64,000 nt of DNA from Crotophaga sulcirostris (GCA_013397455.1 VYZB01000223.1:1012263-1076262), one strand, 5' to 3'; numbered from the stretch's first letter, positions 41,401-56,400 are shown. Numbers and translations are program-made. The notes: generated from the sequence alone by a model not told the origin.

Positions 41401-44400
41401 GCTTACAATTTCTTAAGCAAACCAAAGTGAAGAACAAGTTGATCAAAAACCCATTTACCTGTTAAACCAGTCATCTGTGTATCGAGGGTAGGGGTAGGGG
41501 TCATTACTGCTGAAGTCATAGCTGGCTTTGGCATTCTGCAAAACACAAAGAGGTTCAGTAAATCAGCAGAAAAACAGATGTGCAGGGCAAAGTGGAATAC
41601 AAACTGAGGGGGAGCTGAGAATCATTAGTAAACTTTGCCCTCTTCGTTCTGTGAGATCCATCTGGATGCAAACTGGTCCCTGTTGTACTTTGCATTTCCC
41701 ACATCACCAAGCCTGGGGAAAAATGCTTTCTGGGGAGCAAAGTCTCCTGACCATTAGTATTCTGAAATAGCATGGCTAATTGTGAGGTGGTGTGAGTTCA
41801 GGCTACTACTGAGGGACTATTCATGAACACTAGATAAGAGTATTCAGGTGTTATGCTACTTGGTGTGGCGGGACAAATGTCAAACCTTGTTTTCCAAGCA
41901 GTGCTGAAAGTGACCAGACACTTGAGTCTTCCATCACAGAATTATTTTTTAAAAGCTCATTTGCGGTGCTGCAACAAACAGTCAAATTTCTAAAAGCATT
42001 TTAACATCTAAGAACGTAAATTTCTCAAAACTCAAATGTGAACACTGCATTAACGGTTAGTGCATATGCCTGAAAATCCATTTGCATATTTTTGCAATCC
42101 TTCAGTTGTTTGAACAAACGTGGCTTTCAGGCGCTTTTGAAAAATGTCATCCCATGTCTCTGCTTTTTATCTAAATCTAAATCATTCCTGATTTTGCACC
42201 ATCAGCTGAGTTAAGGACACTCAGCAACTTTTTGATTCTATATCTGAGAAGCAAAAGGAAACTTTCAGAAAGTCAAGTGCCAACTTCTTTCTTCTCTCTT
42301 AATGAAGAAATAAATAAAGGGTGGCTGAAAATTAAGCTTTTAAAAATATTTAGAAGCTTCCTCTCATGTATATGTTCACAGTTTATATTTTAATAAACAC
42401 CATACTCAAGGAACAGAATTATGTTAATTCTTAATTAATGTGTACTTGTATTCTTTTTTTCGGATTTGGCTAAGCATGCTATTGAAGATAATTTGAGACT
42501 CGTGTACGAATAGCTTTGCTCCTAAAAACATTCTCCTTCAGCAGATTTTCAGTTCCTGGGGTACAGAAATAGACAGTCCATTGGTAGCACTCAAGTCTTT
42601 GGGTTTTGGATTTAAAACCCCTAACTCTCAAAAACTTGTGCCATAATGAAATAGGGTCAATGCTATCGTTGGAGAGTACAACTAAGTATCTTTCCAGTTA
42701 CTGTCCAGTAAATTTTTGGGTCATTATTTTGGAAAGCCTGGTTGCTTATATTCGGTACTGACAATAAGTATTTTGCAGCATTTGAATAGAGTAGAGATTT
42801 GCAGAATGCCTGTCACGTGGCTTGATGCTGTTCTCCAGCTCAGAAACAGCTGAATCCCTTTGTGAGTATCCTTATTGATCTCTCTATATCTCTAAACTAA
42901 GGCCCTGATTTTCAGTCTCAAGATGCCTTCCAGTAACATCAGCTATAGCCACAAATTCTCAGTGCTTCTAAGTCTCTGTGCCCAGATATATGTTTAATTT
43001 ACCTCTTCTAATTACCACGACTGCTCATACAGCACCCAGAATGGCACAGATTTGCACAACCTAAGAGTAAGCAGGACATGACTTTTCAGCCGGGGAATTG
43101 GACAGTGGTCTATAAAACATGAATAGCACAAAGAAGGCAGACAGAGAGTTATTATTTACTACTTCTCATAACATAAGTACTGGTGGGAATCCATAGAAAT
43201 TACCAAACGGGAGATGTAGAAGCAGCAAAAAAATCAAGAAGTACTTTTCCACAGAACATACAATGAGTTACAAAACTAAATGTGCCCCAGCAATACAGAG
43301 GTTAAAAGCCTGAATGAAATAAAGAAGTGATTAGACGACATATGTAAGGGACAGGGGGCTTTGCACCCCCAGAGGTAGATTGGAATATGCACAGACAATG
43401 TGGTAAAAGGTCAGAAAACAGGATTTTATTACCTCACAATCTGCCCAGGGCTCCCCAACAACAACCGAGCGGAGGTTCATAGTAATCAGGAGATGTTCAT
43501 GGCATCATCAAGCTTTGACCCATGGCGAGGAGCACAGGGTCTAGCAGATCTTAGCTTTTATGTGTTAGGTGGGTGTGTGATCGGTACGTGCAAGCGGAGG
43601 ATTGGCCTGGCTACTATTTGTGTATTTGTATGATTGGTGAACAGTGAAGCCAGGTGCATGGTATTGTTTACATTCTAATTGCTGGTTAGAGCAAAGATGA
43701 AGTTATTTTTGCAGCATGTTTTGGTACAAGAGTGAACTTGTTCAAGTCTGAACAATGTGCATTGCCTAGTCTCCTCATAATTCTTCTGCACTGGCCCATA
43801 CAACATCCTAAAGGAAAATAAACCTGCAAGGGGTATTAGATGTCATGCTTCCTCCTTTTCCAACAGCCCATAAAACAGTGAATGCTAGAAACTGGGAGGC
43901 CATAATGGGGTAGATATCACACAGTCTCTGACTTGGTGACCCTATGGCTCACCAGGCATCCACCACTAGCTTCTGTTGGAGGTAGGATCTTGAGCTAGAA
44001 GACTTTCGGCAATAGCCATGTGGCACAGACATCCCATCTTAATGCAACAGAGGCAGTCTGGATTCTGCAGTGTCCAGAGAACCTGTGACAAAGCTGTGTG
44101 CAAGGGTCTAGGTTTCATATAATGGATGAGAGTAAAAAGAAATGAGCTTGTCAACAGGAGATCCAGTCCAGTTCTTTATTAACAAGTGCAGCATCTACTG
44201 CTAGTAGGACAAGCTGGGAAACCACATCCTACCGTAAGGTCAAAATAGAAACAATGACTAATTTAATTAGCAGATAAAACCTACTCTTTCGCAGAGTCTA
44301 GCTTGTCAACCTTTAGAAATAAATCCATTGCAATTACAAACTAAAGACATTTTCTTGCACTACTGCCTTGGACTAGGCATATGCTGGACACTACACAGAC

Positions 44401-47400
44401 TGCAGATAACTAAACTTACTTCCAGTGATTCCAGACTGTTTCTTTCAGGTAGGTATGGTGTAATTCAGTACTAAATGTAATTATTTCAGTATATTCTTAT
44501 TCAGTCAGAACTTATGTTTTCACTCTAAAAATATTGTACAGATGAGAACTGAAACTCAGAAGCGCGTCAGTAGTGGGCTTTTTCCCATCTGGAAGAAATG
44601 TAATCTTACTTACATAGACCCTAATCTCAAAGAAGGTCTCGTGAGGCTGATTTTGCAGCATATCATCAGACATGCAAGCACCTCATAGTAGCTGTCAACC
44701 ACCTTTGACTCTAGAATTCCCTTATGCGAATAGTTATGGATGGAAAAGCCCTTCTACCTATGCAGATACACCACTTCTATCCAGAGTAGCGATAGGCAAA
44801 GGGATTCTGCCGCTCTGCTGGATGTCCCATGTAACCAAATGTGAGCTTATGGAAATGTTGCTTTAGGCAGGCTATAAAAAAAGTTGTGCAGCACGCTTCC
44901 ACATCCTGTAGCTCTTATTCGCTTCATTTTGGCTCACTGAGCTCAAAGGAAAAAGATATCTAATGTAGCAGGAACCATCTACAAAAGTGCAAAATTAAGA
45001 AGAATTCTTGGAAAGAAAACAACTGCTGACTGCACAATTTATCTTCATTAGGGTCTTTGAGAAAAGACAGCTAGTTTCAGCTTCATGAAGGAATGTTCCA
45101 CCCACACTATGGAAGCAGCAGAACTGATAATGAAACAGTAGCGACAAGTACAAATGGACTGCTTCAAGTTCCTAATTTAAAGATGAAATCCCCAAATATC
45201 AAAGCCTCAACCTTTCCAATTTATTTTTTTTAAAGCATAAACCGGTGACAAATTAATCAGTTTCAACCCTGGACCAGAATTGGAACTGCTTTGGTGGATG
45301 GCCAAAATGTTTCACCTTGTGTTTTGGGAAGTGAATATTAAAATCAGTCTGCCAGTCTCCTTGCGGTGGCTGGACTCCCCAGCAGGCAGCAAGAGGGGAT
45401 TAATTGCTAATGTGGAGATGTAATCAGGGTAGGAACCTGGGAGGTGGCAACCAAACCCAGTGCAGATTAAGATCTGCAGCAGCACACAGCAATGAAAACA
45501 TTTTGCTTTTCAAATCAGGTGATTCAGTTTCCAGTTTTAACATCAAACTAGTCTAACATCAGTTATTTCTCTTAGACTTGAAGTGTTTAATATTTGGTTT
45601 TCAATAACTTGTTGCAAACTCTGTTCCTGCTACCAGTGGAGACAATCAACTCCATGGTGCAATTCCAGCCACCAATCTTTTGGGCATTGATCATAGATTG
45701 GGGCCTAGAGTTAGACCAGTCATTATGCAAACAGTGTTAGGATGATATGAATCCTATCCCTTGTGTCCAATGAAAACCAGTTCCTTGTTGCAAAGCAGTT
45801 GCAAAGCAATTTGAACCTGATGTTTATCAGCAGTCACCATCTATGTATAATTACTTATAAATAATGTCTATTATATAATAAATACAGTTGCTTTGCTATC
45901 ATAGAGAGGAACTGTCTTGTATTTTAAGGCACATTTCTATTTTTGCCCTGTGCTTCTACCTCAAATAAGATGCTAACAAAAAAGTATTCAATCAGATCAT
46001 GAGATTCTTTCAATCATTTATTAAGCAATAGTTTGCATATCGTGATATCAATAGATTACTTTTTCCTGTGTATAAAATTCTACTTTCCTTATAAATAAGC
46101 TCATACTGGCATTTTCCAAAGAATTTCCCTGTACTTTTAAAAAATACATGCAATAAAATCTTCTTTGTAAAACATTCATTCTGTAAAACACAACAATAAC
46201 AATAAATCAGTTGTCCCATCTGTTGCTCAGATCTGTAATAAAATTATGTACCTTGAATAATCTAGCAAGCACATAAATTTTTATATGGCTTTACAAGCCT
46301 CTAAAAAATAATTCACATATGCTTCTCTCTTCCTTCATAACTCAAGAAATGTGCCTATGCTTACATGCTAGTCAAGGAGCCAAACAATTAAAGACACAGG
46401 TCCCACTAGTCACAGTCTGATTCTACTCATGATGTTAAAGCACTAGTGAATTTAGCCCAGAGATCTGTATGTTTTAAAAGAAGAGAAACATTTTAACAAA
46501 GGTGGCATCTGGTCTTATCCTCTTCAGGCAACTGCAAATCCTTAGGGATCTGAGGCAGAAAGATACCTTCTGCTTGTTTGATTTCTTTAGTGATCCAAAG
46601 AGCGAGCAAACCCCTCAGCTCAAATTACAACATAGAACATCTCGGAGAAACTATACTAAAATAACACCAAATGTCATGTGGTGGAAAAATGAAATTCAGC
46701 TTTGTACACACAAGCTTAAGAAAATGGAATATGCTCACTGGGAGGCAAAAAGGAGGCAACATGATATATTGTCTAGGAGGGGTGCTATAAGGCTTAAAGG
46801 TCATTAATAAAAAACAGAGGTACTGTTGCTAAGTCAGTAGTCATACAGTAAGCCCTCTCCTCTCTGCCACGGGAAACACACTTCTATTTTGTTCTGGTTT
46901 GTGGGATATTTTTTTAAATGGAAATGAAAAAAACTTGCAACTTATTAAACAGCTCTGCCTCTACATGAACTACATACCCTGTATTACTATCCAGCAAATT
47001 CAGAGCTGCATTCAAGACCTTGTCAACACCAAGAATAAAGCCACAAAGTAATGGGTTATCTTCAAAAATAAAGACCAAAGTTCCTTGCTGATGAATATCA
47101 TCATCTCCCTCCAGCAACACAAGCCTTTTATCCAGTTCTTACAGGTACATCAGATTTCCTTTGTCAAGTAAACAATGATCTTCTCTACATATCACTTGGT
47201 ACTACAATGTCACATATCCCCTTGTTTTACTCTTTCCCCATTAATTTCTTTCCTGTCTCTCCTGCAGACAACAGTACTAACAACCCAACACGAGTTACAC
47301 TGACAGCTGGTGCCCTTCAGCACTGAGTATCTTCAAAAAGAAAGGTTGCAGCTAAACAAACTATTTCACCTGAGGATAAGTCACCTGGGCAGTACAGCAG

Positions 47401-50400
47401 TGATGTATACCACACAGGTATATCTAAGCATCAACTTTTTCAAGCTTCAAAGCTTCAAAAACTATTAATTCCATTCTCAGACTGTTTTTCAAGGTATAGT
47501 AAGCCAAATGAAAGTCCAAATGCATGCAGCTAAATGCCATCTAACCCTCTGCAGCTCAGAGGTATGCAGTCAAACAGGACCAAAAGAATCACAGAGACTG
47601 AGAGAAATTTAGATTGGGCAATTTTTTAAGTGGGTAATCGTTATTTTTTTCCTAATAAAGTTTTATAAATAAAACTAGCTTATTGAAATACTCTCAATTT
47701 CTTCTCTGTACCTTCACCTGACATAGGAAAATGAATAAGAAATTGAGGTAGGCATGAGACTTTATTAAAAAGTTAGCAGCCAAATGAACTTGTGCTCATA
47801 ATAAAGACGCTGTTTCACAATCCACCTCTTGGCACCTTTAGTCTGCTCCACAATTTTCAGGTTGATGTGGAAGAAATCTGAAGCACATCGCCAGTTGTCA
47901 ATTCCTGAGAGTCAGAGCTCTGAAAGTAAAAGCAAGTTAAACTACAACAAAAAATGGACCCTATTTCTGCTCAGCCAAACATTCCTTAATGTGCACAAGC
48001 TATGCCTGCAACATACTGAAGGGGTGTTGAATGTTCATAGGGAGGTATGTTGTTAAGACAACTGAATTAATGAAAATAAATTACACAACTAGTTACTCGT
48101 AATAATTTTTCAGGGGAAGTAGCAAACTTAAAGCTCTAAAGCTTAGGCTATGGAACAAACTCAATTTCTCTAATTAAGGTGAGGAAAAAAGGAAAAAACT
48201 TGGCATCTGAGTGGCTAGAGGTACAGGAGTCATTAGATTATTTTATTGTAAATGACTTTTACTGAAAAATACTGTGAACAAACACTTGATCTAGTTTTAG
48301 TATTCCATTTTATTAAAAACCTGGCTCACATTGCCTTTCCAATACTCGGGTTTTGTTCCCCTTCAGATACTTTGGTTATGCATTAGCGTGACATGCTGAA
48401 ATTGAAAGAATAATAGAGGTATAAAGCTGGCAGCAGAAAAATGAGATTCAGGTCCATTATTCTTAGTTATATTCCTGTAAGAAATAATTGACAAGTTTGT
48501 AGTACATCAAATATGTGTTGGGTACTGAGCCACAGTAAGTACTGGGTTTGCAGTGTTTTAATGGCACTTACAGTGTCTTTGGAGAGATGAGCTGGAAGAG
48601 AAGGGGAGCTAAGACCTCTTGCTCCTCTCAGTGAGCACGATCCAAAGCCTACCAAAATCTCTCACCGAATACAGCAGGCAGGATTCAGACCACAATCAGT
48701 GTAAAGGTCTCTTAGGTGGCACATGGTGGATAAGGGACAATTTTTTTCACCGTATCACAGTATTACAAGGTTGGAAAGGACCTCCGAGTTCATCGAGTTC
48801 AATCTATAATCCAACGCTAACACCAACCCATCATCTAAACCATGGCACTGAATGCCTCATCCAATCTCCTCTTAAATACCTCCAGGGTTGGCGACTCCAC
48901 CACCTTCCTGGGCAGCGCATTCCAATGGCCAATCACCCTTTCAGTGAAGAACTTTTTCCTAATATCAAGCCTAAACTTTCCCTGACGAAGCTTGAGTCCA
49001 TGTCCTCTAGTTCTGTCACTGGTCACCTGAGAGAAGAGACCAACCCCTGCCTGACTACAACTTCCTTTTAGGTAGTTGTAGAGAGCAATAAGGTCACCCC
49101 TGAGCCTCCTCTTTTTCAGGATAAAGTGGAAGTTTCCATCAGTGGAAGAAAACCTATAGTTTTGAGTTTGTAGTATGAACTCAGCAGTCATTCAAATTCA
49201 GTTGTTTAGTACGATGTGGTCTGGGCTAAGAGTGGCCACTTGCACTGGGAGAGCAAACACTTTCCTTTTGCTGTGTGTGGCCAGCAGGAGCTGGCAAAGG
49301 TATTGCAGTCAGAGTCATTAAACACTGACCAATTATCAGCAATTCTCACAGTAATGTGCAGGAATACCGGACATGTGGTTATAAATAACACTCAGGAAAC
49401 AAACTTCGCAGGATATTAAGGGTGATCACTTTAACAGGTTACACCAATCATGTTGTTGCAACACAAACAGGCAAACTGTGGCTTTGCAGAAGAGGAAAAT
49501 TGAAGTGGCTTACATGGTTTGGGGAGTTAGCTACAGACAGACCTGATCCATGGTGGTTACAGAGAGGGGAGGACAGGGAGAGTTATTCTGGTGATACAGA
49601 GGAACTGAAAGTAAGAACAGATGTGACAGAAAAGTGGTTGGGTATTTTCCTTCTTCTGAAAGGTTTCTCATCTGACAAGAGAAGAAACACTCAGACAATG
49701 AAAGCATACAAAAAAGTAAAATTGTAGATAAATCAAAAGGTGGGGGGGAAAAGGTGGGGGAAAGGACTCTGCAGTCTTCAATCTACATTTCTTTTGTCAC
49801 AAAAAGCAAAAGCAGGTTGACTTATATGCCTTAGCGTTAGAAGGTCTTGAAGATCTAGTCTGTTTTATTCCAGTTGCATGCTGACTTCATTAACATAGTT
49901 TGAGAGCATTCCAGAGAAGTATTAATAATATGACTAATATCTGTCAAAACATGCTGAGTTCTTAGGGATTTTAATGGTCCAATTTATATCCTTTTGCATT
50001 AATTAAAAAGTTTGCACTGTTCATTCCATGCGGAATTATCAAAACCAATGGACAGCTAAATGCAGAATTTCAGGGAGAGAAGGTGGTATCTTCAGAACAG
50101 GCATTCTTATGTAAATCTACACATACCACATTTTGCAAGCGTTTATACTTTTAAATAGTGCATGATCGCTCCAGGTTCTCTGCTTAAAGATTAGTACATT
50201 TGATCATAGCTAACGTTTTCACAGTAATTTACTGATGCATAAACTTAAGAAATGTCGTAGACACCATTAGCTGACTGAAAGATTCACAATTACATCAGTC
50301 AGACATGGTATCATGTTGACTAATTCTGCAACTGAGTTAAATGCCACTGAATCAAAGTGATCTAGTTTCTCACAATAAGTAGTTCTAAAAAATGTACTAG

Positions 50401-53400
50401 CATTGAAATTATGCAGTCTTTGAACACAGCACAGCCTCTGTGCTCTCCTTTGCATATATTCACCTCCTTTAATAAAATCCAGACCACAACCTGCCTGCAG
50501 AACATTTCCATCAATCCCCAATCTCTATCAAAGCTTATGAGTAAAGACAGCACAGGGAACGTGTGACTGAGGTGTGCACCACCATATCAATTTAACTTTC
50601 ACCAAACCACAGCTACACGGAACTGGAGGAGGGCGAAGTTTCATTAAATACAAGCTCCTGTTCTACGGTAAAACATGTTACCTGGGCAGTCACATTTCCA
50701 CAGTGCTTGGTATCATTATTTGCCCATTTGAAGCTAGGAAGTCTATGCCTCTTACTGTGATGGTTAATAAAAAGGAATACACAGCAGAAGAAACATTAAA
50801 AACCTTTTATTTATATGATCTGCCAAATTTTTGATTACTCTGAAATTAGTGAAAAAACTACCAGTGACTTCAATGAGGCCAGCACTTTATTAGATGTTGT
50901 GCACTGTTATTCTGTTCCCCTGTAAGAGAGGTTCATTACGTTTATTGCTTCTGTTGGGAATGCAACAGAAATGAAGAACATTATATTTAAATCAAGGCAA
51001 TCTTAACCACCTACATAGCTATTGAGAAGTAAAATATTAATATGGAGAACATAAATGCATACAGCTAAAATCAAACAGTGTCAAGCAAACAACTATGTCA
51101 AGGTGAAGTAACAGGACAGAGAAACTGAATTAATTTCAAATTAAACCAATTAATTTACAGGCACAGTGAAGGAGACGTGTCTAAAATACTGGAGATCATC
51201 TGCATCTTTACCAACTGTATTTAGGCTAGTACAGAAGAAAGCAAACTCCTCATGCGACCTTGCATGGTCAAAACTCTCCTTTTAAAACCAGTTGCATGCC
51301 CACTAGAGAAGAGTGGTTTTGAGACTCTCCTTGCCTCTCCCTAATACCTATCAAATTTTGATGAAGCTTTGTGAGGGACTAGTGTTCCTCCCTGCTTTGT
51401 ATGGGCCATTGCAGAAGAACGAGGATGAGACTGGGTGATGCACATTGTTCAGACTTGAACAAGTTCACTCTTGTACCATAACATACTGCAAAAATAACTT
51501 CATCTTTGCTCTAGCCAGCAACTAGAATGCAAACAGTATCATGCACCTGGCTTCACTGTTCACCAATTATACGAATACACAAATAGTAGCCAGGCCAATC
51601 CACCGTTTCCGTGCAGCAATCACGCTCCCACCTAACACATAAAAGCTAAGCTATGCCAGACCCTGTGCTCCTCGTCATGCGTCAAAGCTCAGTAATACCA
51701 TGAACATCTCCCAATTGCTATGAACCTCCAGTCCTTTGTCGTTGGGGAGCCCTGGGCAGACTGCGAGGTAATAAAGTCCTGTTTTCTGACCTTTTACCAC
51801 ATTGTCTGTGCATATTCCAACCTGCCTCTGGGGGTGCAAAGCCCCCTGTCCTTTACACTCCCACATATCATCTAATTCAAACTTCCCTGGTAACACCTTG
51901 GTAGCCAAAATGTAAGTACAGTATGAATTTCAATTAAGTTCCATTTCAATGCTGATGGATATCTAGGGATTTAAAATCACTGATTACTGTCTTAAACAGC
52001 ATTACACAGTTAAAATAACTGTTCTTTGAAAAATAGCTTAAAAAAAGCTTCCAAATGAAAAAAAAATCTTCATAAATGTTTTTACCTTTTTAAACCCCAA
52101 ATGTAGTATTTTCACTTTGTAGAATCAGAGGTTCTTTTATTCCATTTTGTTGAACTTGAAAACTACAGTGTGTACTGCCTCCAGGGGACTGTGTATCTGA
52201 CCCTGTTCTCCCAAGTGGACCATGCACCAGAGTGGGATTTTGTTGCTGCTGTTTTAATTCAGCGTGTTCTAGAAGTCAAATATTTTAAATGAGGTTGAAC
52301 TGATCCAAAATAAAAGTATTTCACTTTTATTTTCTTTGTAAGTATTACTTTGTAAGTAATATCTTTGTAAGTAATTTCTTTTGTAAGTAATTTCTTTGTA
52401 AGTAACACTTTGTAAGTATTTCACTTTTATTTTCTTTCTTTCTTTACTTTGTAAAGTATTTCACTTTTATTTTCCAGTGGACACTTTGATTTTATAAAAC
52501 ACTCATCCTTACTAGCTGTCATGGTTTAGCCCCAATTTGCCTTGGCTTGATCAGCAGCTAAATGTAAGCAGTTGTGATCCCAATCTCACCCCCACCCCAG
52601 GGAAAGGGAAATGAGAGAGACTTGTGGTTTGGAAACTAAAACAGCCTTAATGAAACAATAAGAATAAGAAAGGAAATTAATAGTAATAACAAAATAATGA
52701 AACAAATGCAAATTAATGAAATTGACTCCCCCAATGACTACATGTCATCCCTGATGCAGGAAAAGTCCCAGTCTGGACTCAGTGGCAGATGGGAGCTGGA
52801 CTCAGTAACTGGATTCAGGAATGAACAAAGCCAGGATCAGGGGCCAAAGGACAGAAAAGGTCCATATTAGACATTGGCCATCAAAGATGTGAGTTTGACC
52901 CTCGTGATCCCTCCATTTTATACTGACTATGACGTATATGGAATGCAATACTCTGTTGGTCAGTTTTGGGTCACCTGTCTTGTCCATTCCTCCCTGCAAG
53001 TGCAGCCCTTTTTTGCCCCTTTGACTTGCGACATTTCACCAACTCAGAATATCCTTGGCTTCCTTAGAAACAAATATAAATAATGGCCTTTCTGCATACC
53101 AACACCCCATCACTTTGGTGATAATCATAAATTTTAAATGTTATCACTTCTAGAGACAAGTAATGGCTGAAAACATGTAGTCAACTTCCAGAAATGAAGT
53201 TACTTAAGACGAGGCTTAGCTGAAAAGTTAGAAAACTAATTCTGCTTAGCTCAAACCAGAACACTAGCAAAAACATTATTCTAATGGAAGATTTCTGGCC
53301 ATTTCCAAAAACTAATTGGTCTGCAGGAAGGGAGGTAATTAAAAAAACAAAACAAAGCAATATCAGATCCTTCCATGGGAAACAGTGAGGTCTAACACCT

Positions 53401-56400
53401 TTCCTCTTCTTTTCTTGCCCAAACAAAAGAAGGAAATATTTCTGAAAAACTTACTTGGAGAAACCCTGGAGAGAGGCACGAGCCAATTTCAGAAGCACCA
53501 GCCAGAACTGATGCAGAAATGTCCTTATTTGCTCTCTTCCACCCCTGTGCATTTCTCATTTCAACAATCTTAATTTACTTTCCACGGATGATGCCTTAAG
53601 TGAAAATTAATACTACTGTTTAATGATTAAAGCGATTAGCCACCTTGCACTTTCTCAGTGTGCAGCTGATTAATTAAGTACATTGATTACAGAGAAAAAT
53701 AAATGCTGTGGACAATGTGTGGTCTTTAGCTTGCAAAGCAAGTGTCTTTAGCACCACCTCACACTGCCTGCTCACCAGGCATGCATTTAACTTGAAGATT
53801 ATCTGTTTCAGGTGGTTCTAATATAGAATCATGCTGGAAACTTTTCACAGCATTCACTGCTCTTAAAATAATCTCAGGCAAATCCAACTACAATATAATA
53901 GTATCTTTCTGATTCCAAAGGAATTGTACTTTGAGGGTATTTTATAGCCATATAAATCAGTTCATCTCCCTGAAGAGGCCAACATCAGTGGAGCAATGCC
54001 AACTCCAGCTGCATAGATGGTGCCAAGCATTCTCATAATGGGCTTCAGCAAAGCAGTTTAACATCTTTCAGTATGAGAAACCCAGTTCTCAGCTGCAAAC
54101 ACAGCTATGTATGTGACATAAATGATCTCTCCTTAAGGCAATGACACCACATCTCCTGCCCAAGTCCAGCCTCCATTGCAGAAAAAGTCTCTTTATATGC
54201 CCTGTGGCCATAGAAAACAATCCAGGGGAAAAATGGCCTTTTTGCTGAAAAAAAGAAAAACTCTTTTTGTTGTTCCATCCTTTTAATTGAGTTGAAAGCT
54301 AGGAGGCTGTGATAACATCTATGATTACAAAACATTTTTATGTTTCATGAAGTAAGATGACACTGACATCTCCTCTACATAGCATCATGGCTTCTCTCTC
54401 CTATTAGCAGTGCTCATATGAAGTAGCTGTAAGGCACAGAAGAGGAACTGCACAGTCATCTTATTTAGACTTCAGTACCCGAGCACCACTGTGACACGTA
54501 CCCACAAAACCAGTTACTACTGGGAGCAGGGGAGGACTGTTTGCAGGACCCCATTATGTTTTCCAAGATGTCAAGCATTTTCTGTATGTGACAAACCCAC
54601 GTACACAGAGAACCTTATTTGCCTGGCTGATCTTATCAGAGAATCCATCATCTCTTTTTCAGCTGTTTAGAGAAAAAAAAAAAACAAACAGATTGCATAG
54701 AATAGAGAGATGAGCCCAGTAGATGATCCTGCAGAGAACAGAAGAGCCAAGTCTGAAACAGAGAACTTCCTTCTCTTCCCAGTGACTTCTAATTTATGCT
54801 GGTGAAACTTCATTGTCCTGAATGATCATCTTTCAAATGCTAAAACCAGCTCCCTCGTTGCCAGAAGCCACTTAAGCAGCATAAGCAGCCCAGCAGAAGG
54901 CCATCAGTTTTGGTTGCTAAGGCATCAGTCAGCATGGCATTTAAACACTTGATCCATCCTTCTATCCTGGAAAAGAGAGGTTTCATTTTGTCACAAGAAT
55001 TTCTTGATGAAATTTCTGCCACAATCTGCTTTAACAGCATCCATCAAACAGTGTGCTTACTGAATTTTCAGTGTTAGCAGAAGGATGTACTGTGAACTTC
55101 ATGAAGTTCAACAAAGTCAAGTGCAAGTTCCAGCGCGTGGGCTGGGGCAATTCCCAGTATAAATACAGGCTGGGGGAATGAAGGGATTGATAGCAGTCCT
55201 GCAGAGAGGGACTTGGGGGTACTGGTGAATGAAAAGCTGGACATGAGGTGGCAGTGTGCGCTTGCAGCCCAGAAGGTCAATTGTATCCTGGGCTGCATCA
55301 AGGGATGCATGGCCAGCAGATTGAGGGAGGTGATTCTCCCCCTCTACCCCATTCTGGTTAGAACACCTGGAGTCTGGGGTCCAGCTCGGGGCGTCCAACA
55401 TAAGAAGGACGTGGAACTGTTGGAGTGAGTCCAGAGGAGGGCCAAGAAGATGATAAGAGGGATGGAACACCTCCCCTATGAAGACAGGCTAAGAGAGTTT
55501 GGGTTGTTCAGGTTGGAGAAGAGAAGGCTCTGGAGAAACCTCATAGCGGCCTTCCAGCCTTCAAGAAAGCTGGAGAACGACTTTTTACAAGGTCATGTAG
55601 TGATAGGACAAGGGGTAATGGCTTTGACCTGAAAGAGGGTAGATATAAATTCGATAAAAGGAAGAAATTCTTCACCTTGAGGGTGGTGAGGTACTGGAAC
55701 AGGTTGCCCAGGGAAGTTGTGGATACACCAGGCTGGATGGAGCTTTGAGTAGCCTGGTCTAGTGGAAGGTGTCCCTGTTCATGGCACAAGGGTTGGAACT
55801 AGGTTCCATCTTTAAGGTCCTTTCCAACCAAAACAATTCTGTAATTCTATGATGATTCCATGAATTTACTCCAGGTTTTGGTCAATAATTTTAAATTGTT
55901 ATGATAGTGTTTATTTTAGAAAACTTATTAGCAAAATACCCAAACAAAGCAACACCAAAAAAGACCAGTCAACCTAAAATCCAATTATTGATGTGCTAAA
56001 AATTCGGAAACAGATTTTCTGTTCTTTATTTTTTGATAATATAAGTGTTATTTCAACATTGCAATTAAAAATAGGTACTACCAACAATGGCCAGCATGCC
56101 CACAAAACACCTTTGATGTATTAGCAGGAAAGGTTTATTGAAATTTAAGCATCTAGTGCGTGTGCTCAATAACCCTTTGAAATGCAGTAGGAAATGGCAG
56201 TGTAACCATCTCTGTCTCTTTTGAAAACCATTCCTTAGGAATCATACCTCATAAAGCTAACTGAAATAATTCGCGGACACCAGGCAAGTATGAACTTGAC
56301 TCTGCTATGGTTTGGCTTTGTATTCCCTGTGGATCCCCTGTGCTCATATTTAATGGCAGTGCAGAGACACTGGGAGCTTTTCAGTGTCCTTAGGTTTCAA

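Noticed and set aside
43400..43633. 77-codon open frame on +
   Set aside because: It lies wholly inside a solo LTR and is antisense to it; the related frame at 51675-51908 is the same artefact in the other copy.
46502..46807. 101-codon open frame in PCSK2 intron 5
   Set aside because: The protein is not recognised, there is no flanking poly(A) or splice structure, and an open frame of this length is expected by chance in 64 kb.
46914..47120. 68-codon minus open frame in the PCSK2 sense direction within intron 5
   Set aside because: It looks protein-like in composition but matches no PC2 sequence or family I know, and has no convincing exon borders.
52434..52475. (TTTC)n run as an independent microsatellite
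   Set aside because: It has only about three units and sits inside the larger TTTGTAAGTA array, so it is described there.
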